DNA from: Chondrosia reniformis
Taxonomy: Eukaryota; Porifera; Demospongiae; Chondrillida; Chondrillidae
Length of the DNA: 64,000 bases
Reading direction: 5' to 3'
NCBI GenBank assembly: GCA_947172415.1
Contig: OX359200.1
Span: 3,412,501 to 3,476,500 of the forward strand
Shown piece after piece: positions 41,427-57,196 of the stretch (position 1 is its first letter; each line of letters opens with the position of its first letter). The notes under the pieces are model-generated. The model was given only the letters and a program-made list of their open reading frames with translations, did no database searches and had not been told where the DNA came from. A program made the position numbers and the translations under genes.

Positions 41427-41506
41427 TAGTGCATTTCACTATAAATGTAAAATTTTCTTTTAAGGCGCTTTATGGAAAGTATCCTCAGTATATTTTCAAA
41501 TTTGGT
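32047..41506 (+). repeat. Right arm of the inverted duplication (macro-repeat copy 1)
   Basis: Reverse complement of 15398-25266, lacking the 367-bp and 43-bp extras of that arm. Its last 80 bp are the transposon's right terminus, and the break lies inside the transposon at the position mirrored by 15398. It recurs, through macro-repeat amplification, at 47817-57276 and from 63587 to the window edge. Confidence 0.92.
41427..41506 (-). mobile_element. 80-bp terminal stub of the 3.8-kb transposon (copy 1 junction)
   Basis: Starts TAGTGCATTTCACTATAAAT and follows the minus-strand sequence of the transposon's right end (15477 down to 15398) without a visible difference. It stops at CAAATTTGGT and passes directly into C-forward satellite (GCCTAATCTATCCC). 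Only about one base could be shared at the junction. The stub is too short to encode anything and has only one terminal repeat, so it is a rearrangement remnant, not an insertion. Confidence 0.95.
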
Positions 41507-43482
41507 GCCTAATCTATCCCATTATTTTGCCCAAAATATCCCTCGGTTGTTGCTTAATTTATCCAATAATTTAAAAATATTGCCAATTATATCCCATAAT
41601 ATCTCCCATAATTTTACCCAATATATCCCTTAGTTTTAGGCAAATATATCCATATCTTTTAACAAATATATCCCATAGCTTTTGAAAAATATATCCCTTA
41701 GTATATCCCTTGATTTTTCCCTTTTTTATCCCATATTCGCCTAATCCATCCCCTAGTTTTAGCTTAATATATCCAATGGACCAGTACATCCCAGAGTTTT
41801 GACAAATATATGCAACAATTTTTAACCAATATATACCATAATATATCTCATAATTTTTGCCCAATATATCCCATAATTTCTGCCAACTATATCCCGAAAT
41901 ATCACCTATAGTCTTAGCCCAATATATCCCTAAGTTTTGCCACATATACCCCTTATTTTTTGTCAAATATATCCCACAGCTTTTGACGGATATATCTCAT
42001 AGTATATCCCCTAATTTTTCCCCTATATATCCCACAATTTTGATTAATATATCCAATGGACCAGTATATCCCAAAGTTTTGCCAAATATATTCAACAATT
42101 TTAAACCAATATATCCCATAATATTTCCCATAATTTTTACCCAATATATCCCATAGTTATTGCCGAATATATCTCATAAAATAACCTATAGTCTTAGCCC
42201 AATATATCCCATAGCTTTTGCCCAATTTATCGCATATTTTTATAAATATATCCCAAAATGTTTGCCAATTATATCCCATAATATCACCTATAGTCTTAGC
42301 CTAGTGTTTTGGCCTAATATATCTCTCAGCTCTTCCTTAATATATCCAATTATTTACAAATATTGCTTCTTATATACATTAATATATCCCATAGTTTTAC
42401 CCAATGTCCCCCTTAGTTTTTGTCAAATATATCCCACAGCTTTTGACGGATATATCCCATAGTATATCCCCTAATTTTGGCCTAATATATCCCACAATTT
42501 TGCCTAATATCTCCTATAGTTTTGGATAATAATATCCAATGACCAGTATATCCCAAAGTTTTGCCAAATATATTCAACAATTTTAAACCAATATATCCCA
42601 TAATATTTCCCTTCATGTTTACCCAATATATCCCATAGTTATTGCCGAATATATCCCATAGCTTTTGCCCAATTTATCACATATTTTTATAAATATATCC
42701 CATATTATAACCTATAGTCTTAGCCAAATATATCCCAGTCTTTCTGAATAAATCCCATCGCTTTACAAATATATCCCATAGTTTTGACAAATATATCCCA
42801 TAGTATATCCCATAATTTTTGTCCTGTATATCCCATAATTTTGACTAAGACATTTCTTGGTTTTTGCAAAATATATCCAATGGACCAGTATATCCCATAG
42901 GTTAGCCAAATATATCCTATAGTCTTTGCCGAATATATCCCATAAAAGAACCTATAGTGTTTGCCCAATATATCTCATAGTTTCTCCAAATATATGCCAT
43001 ATATTTTCAAATAAATCCCATAATTTTGCCAAATATATCCAACCAGGTTTAACCAATAGATACCATAATATATCCCATAATTTTGGCCCAATATATCCTA
43101 TAATGTTTGCCAACTATATCCCGAAATTTCACATATAGTCTTAGCCCAATATTTCCCATAGTTAAGCCCAATATATCCCACAGTTTTTCCCAAAGATATC
43201 CCATATTTTCCAAATATATCCCATACTTTTTGCTAAATATATCCCATAATTTAACCTATAGTCTTATCCCAATTTTTTGTCCAAATATATCTCTCAGTTC
43301 TTCCTTTATATATCCTTTTATTTACCAGTATATCCCATAATTTTGCAAAATATATCAAACAAATTTTAACCAATTTTTCCTATAATTTATTCCATAATTT
43401 TGCAAAATATATCCAACTAAATAACCTATAGTCTTAGCCCAATATATCCCATAGTTTTGCAAAATATATCCCATAGTTCTTT
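41507..43482 (-). repeat. Polar satellite, block 7 (C-strand forward)
   Basis: Copy 2 counterpart of 25267-27712, shorter by 470 bp. It begins immediately after the transposon stub. No gene seen. Confidence 0.94.
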
Positions 43483-43490
43483 GGAATGGG
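43477..43490. other. Polarity-switch junction (site 3, macro-repeat copy 2)
   Basis: TTCTTTGGAATGGG, identical in context to site 2 and offset from it by 15,770 bp. Confidence 0.88.
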
Positions 43491-46400
43491 GTATATTTAG
43501 AAATATATGGGATATAATTGGCAAAAAGTATGGGATATATTTGGCAAAAACTATGGGATATATTGGCCTAAGACTATAGGTTATATTTCCAGATATATTT
43601 GGCAAAAATTATGGGAAATATTTGGAAAAATATGGGATATATTTGTCAAAAAGTATGGGATATATTAGGATAAGACTATGGGTTTTTTTATGGGATACAT
43701 GCGGCAAAAAGCTATGGGATATATTGTGCAAACATTATGGGATATACTGTGGGATATATTTTTCAAAAGCTATGGCATATATTTGACAAAAATTAAGGGC
43801 TATCTTTGGTAAATCTATGGGTTATTTAAAGGATATAATTGGCAAAATTTTTAAATAATTGGTTATATTAAGTTAAAACTGAGAGATGTATTAGGCAAAA
43901 GAATGGGTTATATTGGGCTAAGACTATAGGTTATTTTATGTGATATATTCGGCAAAAACTATGAAATATATTAGGCAAAAATTATGAGACATATTATGGC
44001 ATATATTGGTTTAAAATTGTTGGATATATTTGTAAAACTATGGTATTTAGTCAGAAAGACCATGGGATAATATTGGGCAAAACCTATGGGATATATTGGG
44101 CTAAGACTACCGGTTATATTATGGGATATATTCGCAAAACCTATGGTATATTGGGCAAAACTTCTGGGATATATTATGGGATATATTGGTTACAAATTGT
44201 TGGATATATTTGTCAAAACTATGCGATATAGTGGTCCATTGGATATATTAAGAAAAAACTAAGAAATGTATTAGTCAAAATTATGGGACATAAAAGGCAA
44301 CAATTATGGGATATACTAGGGGATATATTTGACGAAAAACGAAGGGGATATATTTTGTAAAACTATGGGATATATTGGGCTAAGACAATAGGTTTTATTA
44401 TGGGATATATTTGCAAAATTATTGGATATAATTTAAAATTATGATATATTTTTCAAAAATTATTGGATATATTTGGAAAAATTATGGGATATATTTGGAA
44501 AAATATGGGATATTTTGGGATATATTGGTTTAAAATTGTTGGATATATTGAAAAAACTATAGGATATACCAGTCCATTGGATATATTAATTAAAATCTAT
44601 GGGATATATTAAGTAAAAATTATGAGATATATGAAGCAAAAATTATGGTATATACTATGGGATATAGTTGTCAAAAGTATGGGATATATTTGACAAAAAT
44701 AATGTGTATATTGGGTAAAATTATGGGAGATATAATTGGCAATATTTTGAAATAATTGGATATCTTAAGCAACAACTTCTTCAAAATTTGGGATATATTC
44801 GGCAAAAATTATGGGATATATTTGCAAAAACTATGGGATATATTTCCTAAAACTATGGGTATATTTGGAAAAACCATTGTGTATAATGGGCAAAAACGGA
44901 TATATTTATAAAAAAATATAAGATATATTTAGTAAAACTATTGAATATATTGGGCTAAGACTATAGGTAATATTATGGGATATATTTGGCAAAATTATTG
45001 GATATTTTTATTAAGACTACGGTTATATTCGGAAAAACTATGGGATATAATGGGTACAAACTATGGGATATATTTGAAAAAATAGGATATATTTGGATAA
45101 ACTATGGGATATATTGGGCTAAGACTATAGGTGATATTTTGGGATATATTTGAAAAACTATGGTGATATATTCGGAAAACCTGTGGGATATATTGGGCAA
45201 AAACTATTTGATATATTGGGCTAAAACTAAAGATTATATTATGGGATATACTTGGCAAAAATTATGAGTTATATTTGGAAGAAATATGGGATATATTTGG
45301 CGAAGACTTTTCATTATATTGGGCTAAGACTATAGGTTATTTTATGGGTTATATTAGATAAAGTTATGGGATATATAGGACAAAAATTATGGGATATACT
45401 ATGGGATATATTTGTCTGAAACTCTGAGATTTATTTGATTAAACTAAGCTGTATATTGGGTAAAAGTATTTCATATATAATGGGATATAATTGGCAATAT
45501 TTTTAAATAATTAGATTTATTAAGCAAAAACTGAGGGATGCATGTGGCAAAATTTTGGGATATATTTGCACAAACTATGCGATATATTCGGAAACACTAT
45601 GGGATATATTGGGCAAAAACTATGGGATTTATTGGGCTAAGACTATAGGTTATATTATGGGATATATTTGAAAAAAACGGTAAATTTTAGCAAAAGCTAT
45701 GGTAAATACACGGAAAACTATGGGATATAGTGGGCTAAAATTAAGGGTTATATTATGGGAAATATTGGATAAACATTGTTGGATATATTTGGCAAAACTA
45801 TGCGATATACTGCTTCATTGGATATATTAAGCAAAAACTAGGGGATGTATTAGGTTATATGATGGGAAATATTTAGCCAAAATTAATGGATATCGTTGGA
45901 AACAATATGGGATATATTTGGCAAAAACTATGGGATACATTGGGCTAAGACTACAGGTTATTTAGTGGGATATATTCGGCCAAAAGTAAGGGATATATTG
46001 GGCAAAAATTATGAAATATATTATGGGATAAAATTGGTTAAAAATTGTTTGATATATTTTGCAAAACTATGGGATTTACTGGTCCATTGGATATATTAAG
46101 CAAAAACTAAGGGATGTCTTAGGAAAAATTTTGGGATATGGAAAGCTAAAATTATGGGATATACTATGGATATATTTGACAAAAACCTAAAGGGATATAT
46201 TTGTAAAACTCTTGGATTTATTCAGAAAAACTATGGGATATATTGGGCTTTGAATATAGGTTATAGGTTATTGGGATATATTTGAAAAACATTATGCGAT
46301 ATATTTGGAAACAATATGCGATAAATTGGGAAAAAGCTATAGGATATAATGTGCTAAGACTATAGGTTATTTTAAAGGATATATTAAGCAAAAACTATGG

Positions 46401-49400
46401 GATATATTTGGCAAACATTATGGAATGCATTGTCAAAAACTATGGGATATATTCGGAAAAACTATGGGATATATTGGGCAAAAACTATGGGATATATTTG
46501 GCAAATATAGGATATGCTTGGCAATAACCGTGGTATATGAAGGGCTACGACTATAGGTGATTTTATGGGATATATTTGGCGAACACTATGGGATATACTG
46601 GTCAATTGGATACATTAAGCAAAAACTAAGGGATATATTAGGCAAAATTATGGGATAAATAGGGCAAAAATTGTGGTATATACTATGGGATATATTTGGT
46701 AAAAGCTATGGGATATATTTGCCTAAAACTAAGAGTATGATGGGTAAAATTATGGGATATATTATGGGATATAATTGGCAATATTTTTAAATAATAGGTT
46801 ATATAAAGCAAAAACTGAGGGATATATCAGGCAAAATTATGGGATATATTTTGAAAAAATTATGGGATATATTTTCAAAACCATGGGATTTATTTGGAAT
46901 AACTATGGGATATATTTGGCAAAAACTATAGGATATATTGGGCTCAGACCATAAGTTAAAGTGTGGAATTTATTTGGTAAAAACTATTAGATATATTGGT
47001 CTAATACTATAGATAAAATTTTGGGATGTATTCGGCCAAAACTATGGGATATATTTGGCAAAATTATGGGATATACGGGTCCATTGGATATATTAAGCAA
47101 AAACTAAGGGATGTCTTAGGCAAAATTAAGGGAATATGCAGGGAAAAAATTATGGGATACTCTAGCGGATATATTTGTCAAAAGCTATGGGATATATCTG
47201 ACAAAAACTAAGGAGATATATTATGGAATATAAAAGGCAATATTTATAAATAATTGGATATATTAAGGAAGAACTGAGAGATATACTAGGTCAAAAAATT
47301 GGGCTAAGACTAAAGGTTAAATTATGGGATACATTTAGCAAAACTTATGGGATATATTTGGAAAAATTTGGGATATCTTTGGCAAAAACTGTTGGATATA
47401 TTGGGCAAAACTGTAGGATATATTGGGCTAAGACTATAGGTGATATTTCGGGATATAGTTGGCAAAAATTATGGGATATATAATGGTATATATTGGTTAA
47501 AAATTGTTGCATATATTTGTCAAAACTGTGGGATATACTGGTCCATTGGATATATTAAGCTAAAACTAAGGGATGGATTAGGCAAATATGAGATATATAG
47601 GAGAAAAATCATGGGATATACTAAGGGATATATTATTCAAAAGCTATGGGATATATTTGTTAAAAGCTATGGGATATATTTACCTAAAACTAAGGGATAT
47701 ATTGGGTAAAATTATGGGAGTTATTATGGGATATAATTGGCAATATTTTTAAATTATTGGATAAATTAAGCAACAACCGAGGGATATTTTGGGCAAAATA
47801 ATGGGATAGATTAGGCAAAAATTATGGGATATATTTGCAAAAATAATGGGATATATTCGGAAAAACTATTGCATATATTGAGCTAAAATTTGGGATATAT
47901 TGGGCTAAGATAATAGATAATTTTATGGGATGTTTTCGGCAAAAACAATGGGATATATTTTCCAAAACTATGGGATATACTGGTCCAGTGGATATATTAA
48001 GCAAAAACTAAGGGATGTCTTAGGCAAAATTATGGGATATACTGGAAACAATTATGGGATATACGATGGGATATATTTGTCAAAAGCTATGGGATTTATT
48101 TGACAAAAAATGTATGGGCATATTGGGAAAAGCTATGGGATGTATTATGGTATATAATAGGCAATATTTTTAAATAATTGGATATATTAAGGTAAAAACA
48201 GGAGTATATATTAGCCCAAAAATGGGGCTAAGACTATAGGTAATATTATGAAATATAATTAGAAAAAATTATGGGATATATTTGGAAATGTATGGGATAT
48301 ATTTGGCAAAAATTAAGGGATATATTTGGCAAAAACTATGGGATATATTGGCCTAAGACTATAGGTGATATTTCCGGATATATTTGGCAGAAATTATGGG
48401 ATATATTTGGAAAAATATGGGATATATTTGGCAAAAAGTATGGGACATATTGGGATAAGACTATAGGTTATTTCATGGGATATATGCGGCCAAAACTATG
48501 GGATATATTGCACAAAATTATGGGATATACAATGGGATATATTTTTCAAAAGCTATGGGATATATTTGACAAACACTAAGGGCTATCTTTGGTAAATCTA
48601 TGGGTTATTTAAGGGATAATATTGGCAATATTTTTAAATAATTGGATATATAAACTTAAACTGAGGGATATATTAGGCAAAATTATGGGTTATATTGGGC
48701 TAAGACTATAGGTTATTTCATGTGATATATTCGACAAAAACTATGGGATATATTAGGCAAAAATTAAGGGAGATATTATGGCCTATATTGGTTTAAAATT
48801 GTTGGATATATTTGTAAAACTATGGGATTTATTCAGAAAGACCATGGGATAATTTGGGCAAAAACAATGGGATATATTGGGCTAAGACTATAGGTTATTT
48901 TATGGGATATACTTGGAAAAATATATGGGATATATTTGGAAAAATAGGTGATATATTGGGTAAAAATATATTATATATATTTTGGGATATATTGGTTTAA
49001 AATTGTTGGATATATTTGGCAAAGCTATGGGATATACTAGTCCATTGGATATATTAATTAAAATCTATGGGATATATTAAGCAAAAATTATGAGATATAT
49101 AAAGAAAAATTATGGTAGATACTATGGGATATAGTCGTCAAAATGTATGGGATATATTTGACAAAAAATAATGTGTATATTGGGTAAAATTATGGGATAT
49201 AATATGGGATATAATTGGCAATATTTTGAAAAAATTGGATATCTTAAGCAACAACTTATTCAAAATTTTGGGATATATTCACCAAAAATTATGGGATATA
49301 TTTGTAAAAACTTTGGTATATATTTCCTAAACCTTTGGGTATATTTGGAAAAACCATTGGATATAATGGGCAAAAACAGATATATTTAGAAAAAATATGA

Positions 49401-52400
49401 TATATTTGGAAAAATATGGGATATATTTGGCTAAGACTATAGGTGATATTATGGGATATATTTGGCAAAATTATGGGATATATTTGTTAAGACTACTGGT
49501 ATATTCGGAAAAACTATGGGATATAATGGGTAAAAACTAATGGATATATTTGAAAAAAATTGGATATATTTAGATTAACTTTGGGATATATTGGGCTAAG
49601 ACTATAGGTGATATTTTGGGATATATTTGAAAAACTATGGTGATATATTCGGAAAATGTGTGGGATATATTGGGCAAAAACTATGGGATATATTGGGCTT
49701 AGACAATAGATTATATTATGGGATACACTTAGCAAAAATTATGAGTTATATTTGGAAGAAATATGGGATATATTTGGGGAAGACTTTTCCTAATATTTGG
49801 CTAAGACTATAGGTTATTTTATGGGTTATATTAGATAAAATTATGGGATATATAGGACAAATATTATGGGATATACTATGGAATATATTTTTCCAAAGCT
49901 CTGGGATTTATTTGACAAAAACTAAGGTGTATATTGGGTAAAACTATTTCATATATTATGGGATATAATTGGCAATATTTTTAAATAATTGGATATATTA
50001 AGCAAAACTGAGATATATTTGGCAAAATTATGGGATATATTTGCAAAAACTATTGGATATATTCGGAAACACCATGGGATATATTGGGAAAAACTATGGG
50101 ATTTATTGGGCTAAGACTATAGGTTATATTATGGGATATATTTGGCAAAAATCATGGTAAATATTAGCAAAAACTATGGGATATATTCGGAAAAACTATG
50201 GGATATATTGGTTTAAGACTCTAAATAATTTTATGGGTTGTATTCGGGAAAAACTAGGGGATATAGTGGGCTAAAATTATGGGTTATATTATGGGATATA
50301 TTGGTTAAACATTGTTGGATATATTTGACAAAACTATGGGATATACTGCTCCATTGGATATATTAAGCAAAAACTAGGAGATGTTTTAGGTAAAATTATG
50401 GGATATATTGGGCAAAAATTATGGGATATACTTGCAAAAACTATGAGATATATTCGGAAAAACTATGGAATATATTGGGCTAAAATTTTAGGTTTTTTAT
50501 GTAATATATTCGGCAAAGGCTATGGGATATATTTGGAAAAACTATGGGATATACTGGTCCATTGTATATATTTTGCAAAAACTAAGGGATATTCTAGGCA
50601 AAATGTTCGGATATACAGGGTCAACATTATGGGATATACTATGGGATATATTTGTCGAAAGCTATGGGATATATTTGTAAAACTATGGGATTTATTCAGA
50701 AAGATTTATGAGATATATAGGGCAGAAACTATGAGATATATTGGGCTAAGACAATAGGTTATATTATGGGATATATTTGGCAAACATTATGGGATATATT
50801 TATAAAAATATGCGATAAATTGGGCAAAAGCTATGGGATATATAGGGCTAAGAATATAGGTTATTTTATGGGATATATTCGGCAAAAACTATGGGATATA
50901 TTGGGTAAATATTATGGGAAATATTATGATATATTGGTTTAAAATTTTTGAATATATTTGGCAAAACTTTGGGATATACTGGTCCATTGGATATATTAAT
51001 CAAAAACTATGGGATATATTAGGCAAAATATTGGGATATGTAGGGCAAACATTAGGGGATATACTATTGGATATATTCGTCAAAAGCTATGGGATATATT
51101 TGACAAAAAATAAGGAGTATATTGGGTAAAATAATGTGATATATTATGGGATATAATTGGCAATATTTTTAAATAATTGGATATATTAAGTAAAAACTGA
51201 GGGATACATTAGGCAAAATTATGGGAGATATTTGGAAAATATTATGAGATATATTTGCAACACTATGGGATATTTTGGCCTAAACTATATGTTAAAGTAT
51301 GGGATATATTTGGCAAAAATTATGGGAATTGTTTAGTAAAATATGGGATATATTTGGCAAAAACTATGGGATATATTGGTATAATACTATAGATAATTTT
51401 ATGAGATGTGTTCGGCAAAAACTATGGGATATATTTGGCAAAATTATGGGATATACTGTTCCATTGAATATATTAAGCAAAACCTAAGGGATGTCTTAGT
51501 CAAAATTATGGGAGTTATATTGCAAAAATTATGGGATATACTATGGGATATATTTGTCAACAACTATGTAATATGTTAGACAAAACTAAGGGGTATTTTG
51601 GGTAAATCTAAGGGATATTTATGGGATATAATTGACAAATTTTTAAATAATTGGATATCTTAAGCAAAAACTGAGGATTATATAAGGACAAAATTAATGG
51701 GATATATTATGGGATATATTGGTAAAAAATTGTTGTTTATATTTGGCAAGACTCTGGTCCATTGGATATATTAAGATAAAACTAAGGGATATATTATGCA
51801 AAATTATAGGATATTCATAGGGCAAAAATTATGGGATATTCTATGGGATATTTTTGCTAAAAGCTATGGGATATATTTGCCAAAAACTAAGGGGTAGAGT
51901 GGGTAAAATTTTGGGATATATTATGGGTTATAATGGGCAATATTTTTAAATTAGTGGATATATTTGCGAAAATAATGGGATATATATTCGGAAAAACTAT
52001 TGGACGTATTGGGCAAAAACTCTGGGATATATTGGGCCAAGACTATAAGTTAAAGTATGGGATATATTTGGCTAAAATTATGGGATATATTTGGAAAAAT
52101 AATGGGATATATTAAGAAAAACTATTGGATATATTGAGCAAAATTTGGGATATATTGGTCTAAGACTATAGATAATTTTATAGGATGTATTTGGCAAAAA
52201 TTATGTGATATATTTTGCAAAACTATGGGATATACTAGTCCATTGAATATAGTATGCAAAAACTAAGGATGTCTTAGGCAAAATTATGGGATATTCTATG
52301 GAATGTATTTGGTAAAAGCTATGGGATATATTTGCCAAAAATTAAAGGGGTATATGGGGTAAAATTATGGGATATATTATGGGATATAATTGGCAATATT

Positions 52401-55400
52401 TTAAATATTAGGATATATAAGGCAAAAACTGAGGGATATATTTTTAAAATTATGGGATATATTTGCAAAAACTATGGGATTTATTTGGAAAAACTATGGG
52501 TTGTATTTGGCAAAAACTATCGGATGTATTGGGTAAGAACATAAGTTAAAGTATGGAATTTATTTGGCAAAAACTATGGGATATATTGGTCTAATACTAT
52601 TGATAAAATTATGGGATGCATTCTGCAAAAACTATGGGATATATTTGGTAAAATTATGGGATATTCTGGTCCATAGGATATATTAAGCAAAAACTAAGGG
52701 ATGTCTTAGGCAAAATTATGGGATATACAGGGAAAAATTATGTATACTCTAAAGGACATAGTTGTTGAAAGCTATGAGATATATTTGACAAAAACGAAGG
52801 GGCGCAATGGGGAAAACTATTGGATATATTATGGAATACAATAGGCAATATTTATAAATAATTGGATATATTAAGGAAGAACTGAGAGATATATAAGGCC
52901 AAAAAATTGAGCTAGGACTATAGGTTAAATTATGGGAAACAATTAGCAAAAATTATGAGATAAATTAGGAAAAATATGGGATATCTTTGGCAAAAACTAT
53001 GGGATAAATTGGGCAAAACTATGGGATATATTGGGCTAAGACTATAGGTGATATTTTGGGATATAGTTGCCAAAAATTATGGGATATATTGGGCAAAAAT
53101 TATGGGATAGATTATGGTATATATTGGTTAAAAATTGTTGGATATATTTGTCAAAACTCTGAGATATATTGGTCCATTGGATATATTAAGCTAAAACTAA
53201 GGGATGGATTAGGCAGATATGGGATATATAGGGGAAAATTCATGGGATATACTAACCAATATATTTTTCAAAAGCTATGGGATATATTTGTTATAAGCTA
53301 TGGGATATATTTGCCTACAACTAAGGGGTATATTGGGTAAGATTATGGGATATATTATGGGATATAATTGGCAATATTTTTAAATTATTGGCTATATTGA
53401 GCAACAATTGAGGAATATTTTAGGCAAATTATGGGATAGATTAGGCAAAAATTATGGGATATATTTGTAAAAATAATGGGATATATTCGGAAAAACTTTT
53501 GGATATATTGAGCAAAAAATTGGGATGTATTGGGCTAAGAATATAAATAATTTTATGGGATGTATTCGGCAAAAACTATGTGCTATATTTTGCAAAACTA
53601 TAGTATATACTGGTCCATGGGATATATTAAGCAAAAATTTATGGATGTCTTAGGCAAAATTATTGGATCTATTGGAAAAAAATTGTGGAATATACTACGG
53701 GATATATTTTTCAAAAGCTATGGCATATATTTGACAAAAATTGAGGAGCATATTGGGTAAAACTATGGGATGTATTATGGGATATAATAGGCAATATTTT
53801 TAAATAATTGGATATATTAAGGAAAAAACAGGGGATATATTAGCCAAAAAATGGGGCTAATATTATAGGTTATTTTATGGGATATATTTGGTAAAAGTTA
53901 TGGGATATATTTGGAAAAATATGGGATATACTTGGCATAAAGTATGGGATAAATTGGGATATGACTATTGGTTATTTTATGGGATATATGTGGCAAAAAG
54001 TAAGGGATATATTGCATAAAAATTTTGGGATATCCTATGGGATACATTTTTCAAAAACTATGGGATATATTAGGCAAAAGTTATGGGACATATTATGGCA
54101 TATATTGGTTTAAAATTGTTGGATATATTTGTAAAACTATGGGATTTATTCAGAAAGACCATGGGATAATATTGGGCAAAACTATGGGATATATTGGGCT
54201 AAGACTATAGGTTATATGATGGGATATATTTGGCAAACTTATGATATATTTGAAAAAATATAAGATATATTCGCAAAAACTATGATATATTGGGCAAATA
54301 TTTTGGGATGTATTATGGGATATATTGGTTAAAAATTGTTGGATATATGTGGCAAAACTATGGGAAATATTGGTCTATTGGATATATTAATTAAAATCTA
54401 TGGGATATATTAAGTAAAAATTATGAGATATATAAAGCAAAAATTTTGGTTTATACAATGGAGTATAGTGTCAAAAGGTATGGGATATATTTGAAAAAAT
54501 AATAGGTATATTGGATAAAATTATGGGAGATATAATTGGCAATATTTTGAAATAATTGGATATATTAAGCAAAGACTTATTCGAAATTTTGGGATATATT
54601 CGGCAAACATTATAGGATATATTTGCAAAAACTATGGGATATATTTCCTAAAACTTTGGGTATATTTCGAAAAACAATTGGATATAATGGGCAAAAACGG
54701 ATATATTTATAAAAAATATGATATATTTGGAAAAACTATGGGCTAAGACTATAGGTGATATTATGGGATAAATTTGGCAAAAAATTATGGTATATATTTA
54801 TTAAGACTACGGGTATATTCGAAAAACTATGGCATATATTTGGCTAAGACAATAGATTATATTATGGGATATACTTGGCAAACATTATGAGTTATATTTG
54901 GAAGAAATATGGGATATATTTGGCGAAGACTCTTCCTAATATTGGGCTATAACTATAGGTTATTTTATGGGTTATATTAGATAAAATTATGGGATATATA
55001 GGAGAGAAATTATGAGATATACTATGGGATATATTTGTCCGAAGCTCTGGGATTTATTTGACTAAAACTAAGCTGTATATTGGGTAAAACTATTTCATAT
55101 ATTATGGGATTTAATTGGCAATATTTTTAAATAATTGGATTTATTAAGCAAAAACTGAGGGATACATTTGGCAAAATTATGAGATATATTTGCAAAAACT
55201 ATGCGATATATTCGGAAACACTATGGGATATATTGGGAAAAACTATGGGATTTATTGGGCTAAGACTATAGGTTATATTATGGGATATATTTGGCAAAAT
55301 TTTTGGTAAATATTATCGAAAACTATGGGATATATTCGGAAAACTATGGGATATATTGGTTAAAGACTATAAATATTTTAATGGGTTATATTCAACAAAA

Positions 55401-57196
55401 ACTATGGGATATATTGGGCAAACATTAAGGGATATATTCGGAAAAACTATGGGATATATTGGGCTAAGACTAGTGGGTTATTTTATTGGATATATTCGGC
55501 AAACACTATGGGAAATATTGGGTAAAAATTATGGAAATATTATGGGATATATTGGTTTAAAATTGTTCAATATATTTGGTAAAACTCTGGGATATACTGG
55601 TCCATTGGATATATTAAGATAAAACTAAGGGATATATTAGGCAAAATTATGGGATAAATAGGGCTAAAATTGTGGGATATACTATGGGATATATTTGGTA
55701 AAAGCTATGGGATATATTTGGAATAACTATGGGATATATTTGTCAAAAACTCTAGGATATATTGGGGTAAGACCATAAGTTAAAGTATGGAATTTATTTG
55801 GCAAAAACTATGGGATATATTGGTCTAATACTATAAATAAAATTATGGGATGTATTCGGCAAAAAGTATGAGAATTATTTGGTAAAATTATGGGATATAC
55901 TGGTCCAATGGTTATATTAAGCAAAAAGTAAGGGATGTCTTAGGCAAAATTATGGGATATACAGGGAAAAATTATGGTATACTCTAAGGAGATATATTTG
56001 TCGAAAGCTATGAGATATATCTAACAAAAACAAAGGGGCGTAATGGGTAAAACTATGGGATATATTATGGAATATAATAGGCAATATTTATAAATAATTG
56101 GATATATTAAGGAAGAACTGAGAGATATATAAGGCCCAAAAATTGAGCCAAGACTATAGGTTAAATTATGGGATACATTTGGCAAAAATTATGGGATATA
56201 TTGGGTAAAACTATGGGATATATTGGGCTAAGACTATAGGTGATATTTTGGGATATAGTTGGCAAAAATTATGGGATATAGTGAGCAAAAATTATGGGAT
56301 ATAATATGGAATATATTGGTTAAAAATTGTTTGATATATTTGTCAAAACTCTGGGATATACTCGTCCATTGGATATATTAAGCTAAAACTAAGGGATGGA
56401 TTAGGCAAATATGGGATATATAGGGGAAAAATCATGGGATATACTAACCGATATATTTTTCAAAAGCTATGGGATATTTGTTAAAAGCTATGGGATATAT
56501 TTGCTTAAAACTAAGTGGTATATTGGGTAAAATTATGGGATATATTATGGGATATAATTGGCAATATATTTCTATAATTGGATATATTAAGCAACAACCG
56601 AGGAATATTTTAGGCAAAATTATGGGATAGATTAGGCAAAAATTATGGGATATATTTTGCAAAACTATTGGATATACTGGTCCATGGGATATATTAAGCA
56701 AAAACTAAGGGATGTCTTAGGCAAAATTATTGGATCTACTGGAAAAACATGGGATATGCTATGGGATATATTTGTAAAAAGCTATGGGATTTATTTGACA
56801 AAAATGAGGGGCATATTGGGTAAAACTATGGGATGTATTATAGGATATAATAGGCAATATTTTTAAATAATTGGATATATTAAGGAAAAAACAGGGAGAT
56901 ATATTAGCCCAAAAATGAGGCTTAGACAATAGGCTATATTATGGGATATATTTGGAAAAATATGGGATATATTTGGCAAAAATTATGGGATATATTGGGA
57001 TAAGACTATAGGTTATTTTATGGGATATGTGCGGCCAAAAATACGGGGTAAATTGCGCAAAAATAATGGGATATACTATGGGATATATTTTTCAAAAGCT
57101 ATGGCATCTATTTGACAAAAACTAAGGGCTATCTTTGGTAAATCTTTAGGTTATTTAAGGGATATAATTGGCAATATATTGAAATAATTGGATATA
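43483..57196 (+). repeat. Polar satellite, block 8 (G-strand forward)
   Basis: Copy 2 counterpart of 27713-41426. Positions 47817-57196 are the amplified right arm. No gene was recognised. Confidence 0.95.

Larger units (their letters stand above)
25267..41506 (+). repeat. 15.77-kb macro-repeat, copy 1 (16,240 bp)
   Basis: The unit begins GCCTAATCTATCCCATTATT and ends with the transposon stub. It contains C-forward satellite to 27712, the polarity switch, then G-forward satellite. It is 470 bp longer than copy 2: one extra 447-bp tandem unit (25972-26865) and one extra 23-bp monomer near 26907. Elsewhere I found only scattered substitutions against copy 2. Most of these lie in the first 400 bp. 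No gene was recognised in it. Confidence 0.95.

Noticed and set aside
41427-41506. A separate MITE insertion at the 41.4-kb junction
   Set aside because: Only one terminal repeat is present, the sequence matches the mirrored end of the full element through the break, and it sits exactly at the macro-unit boundary. It is a rearrangement remnant.
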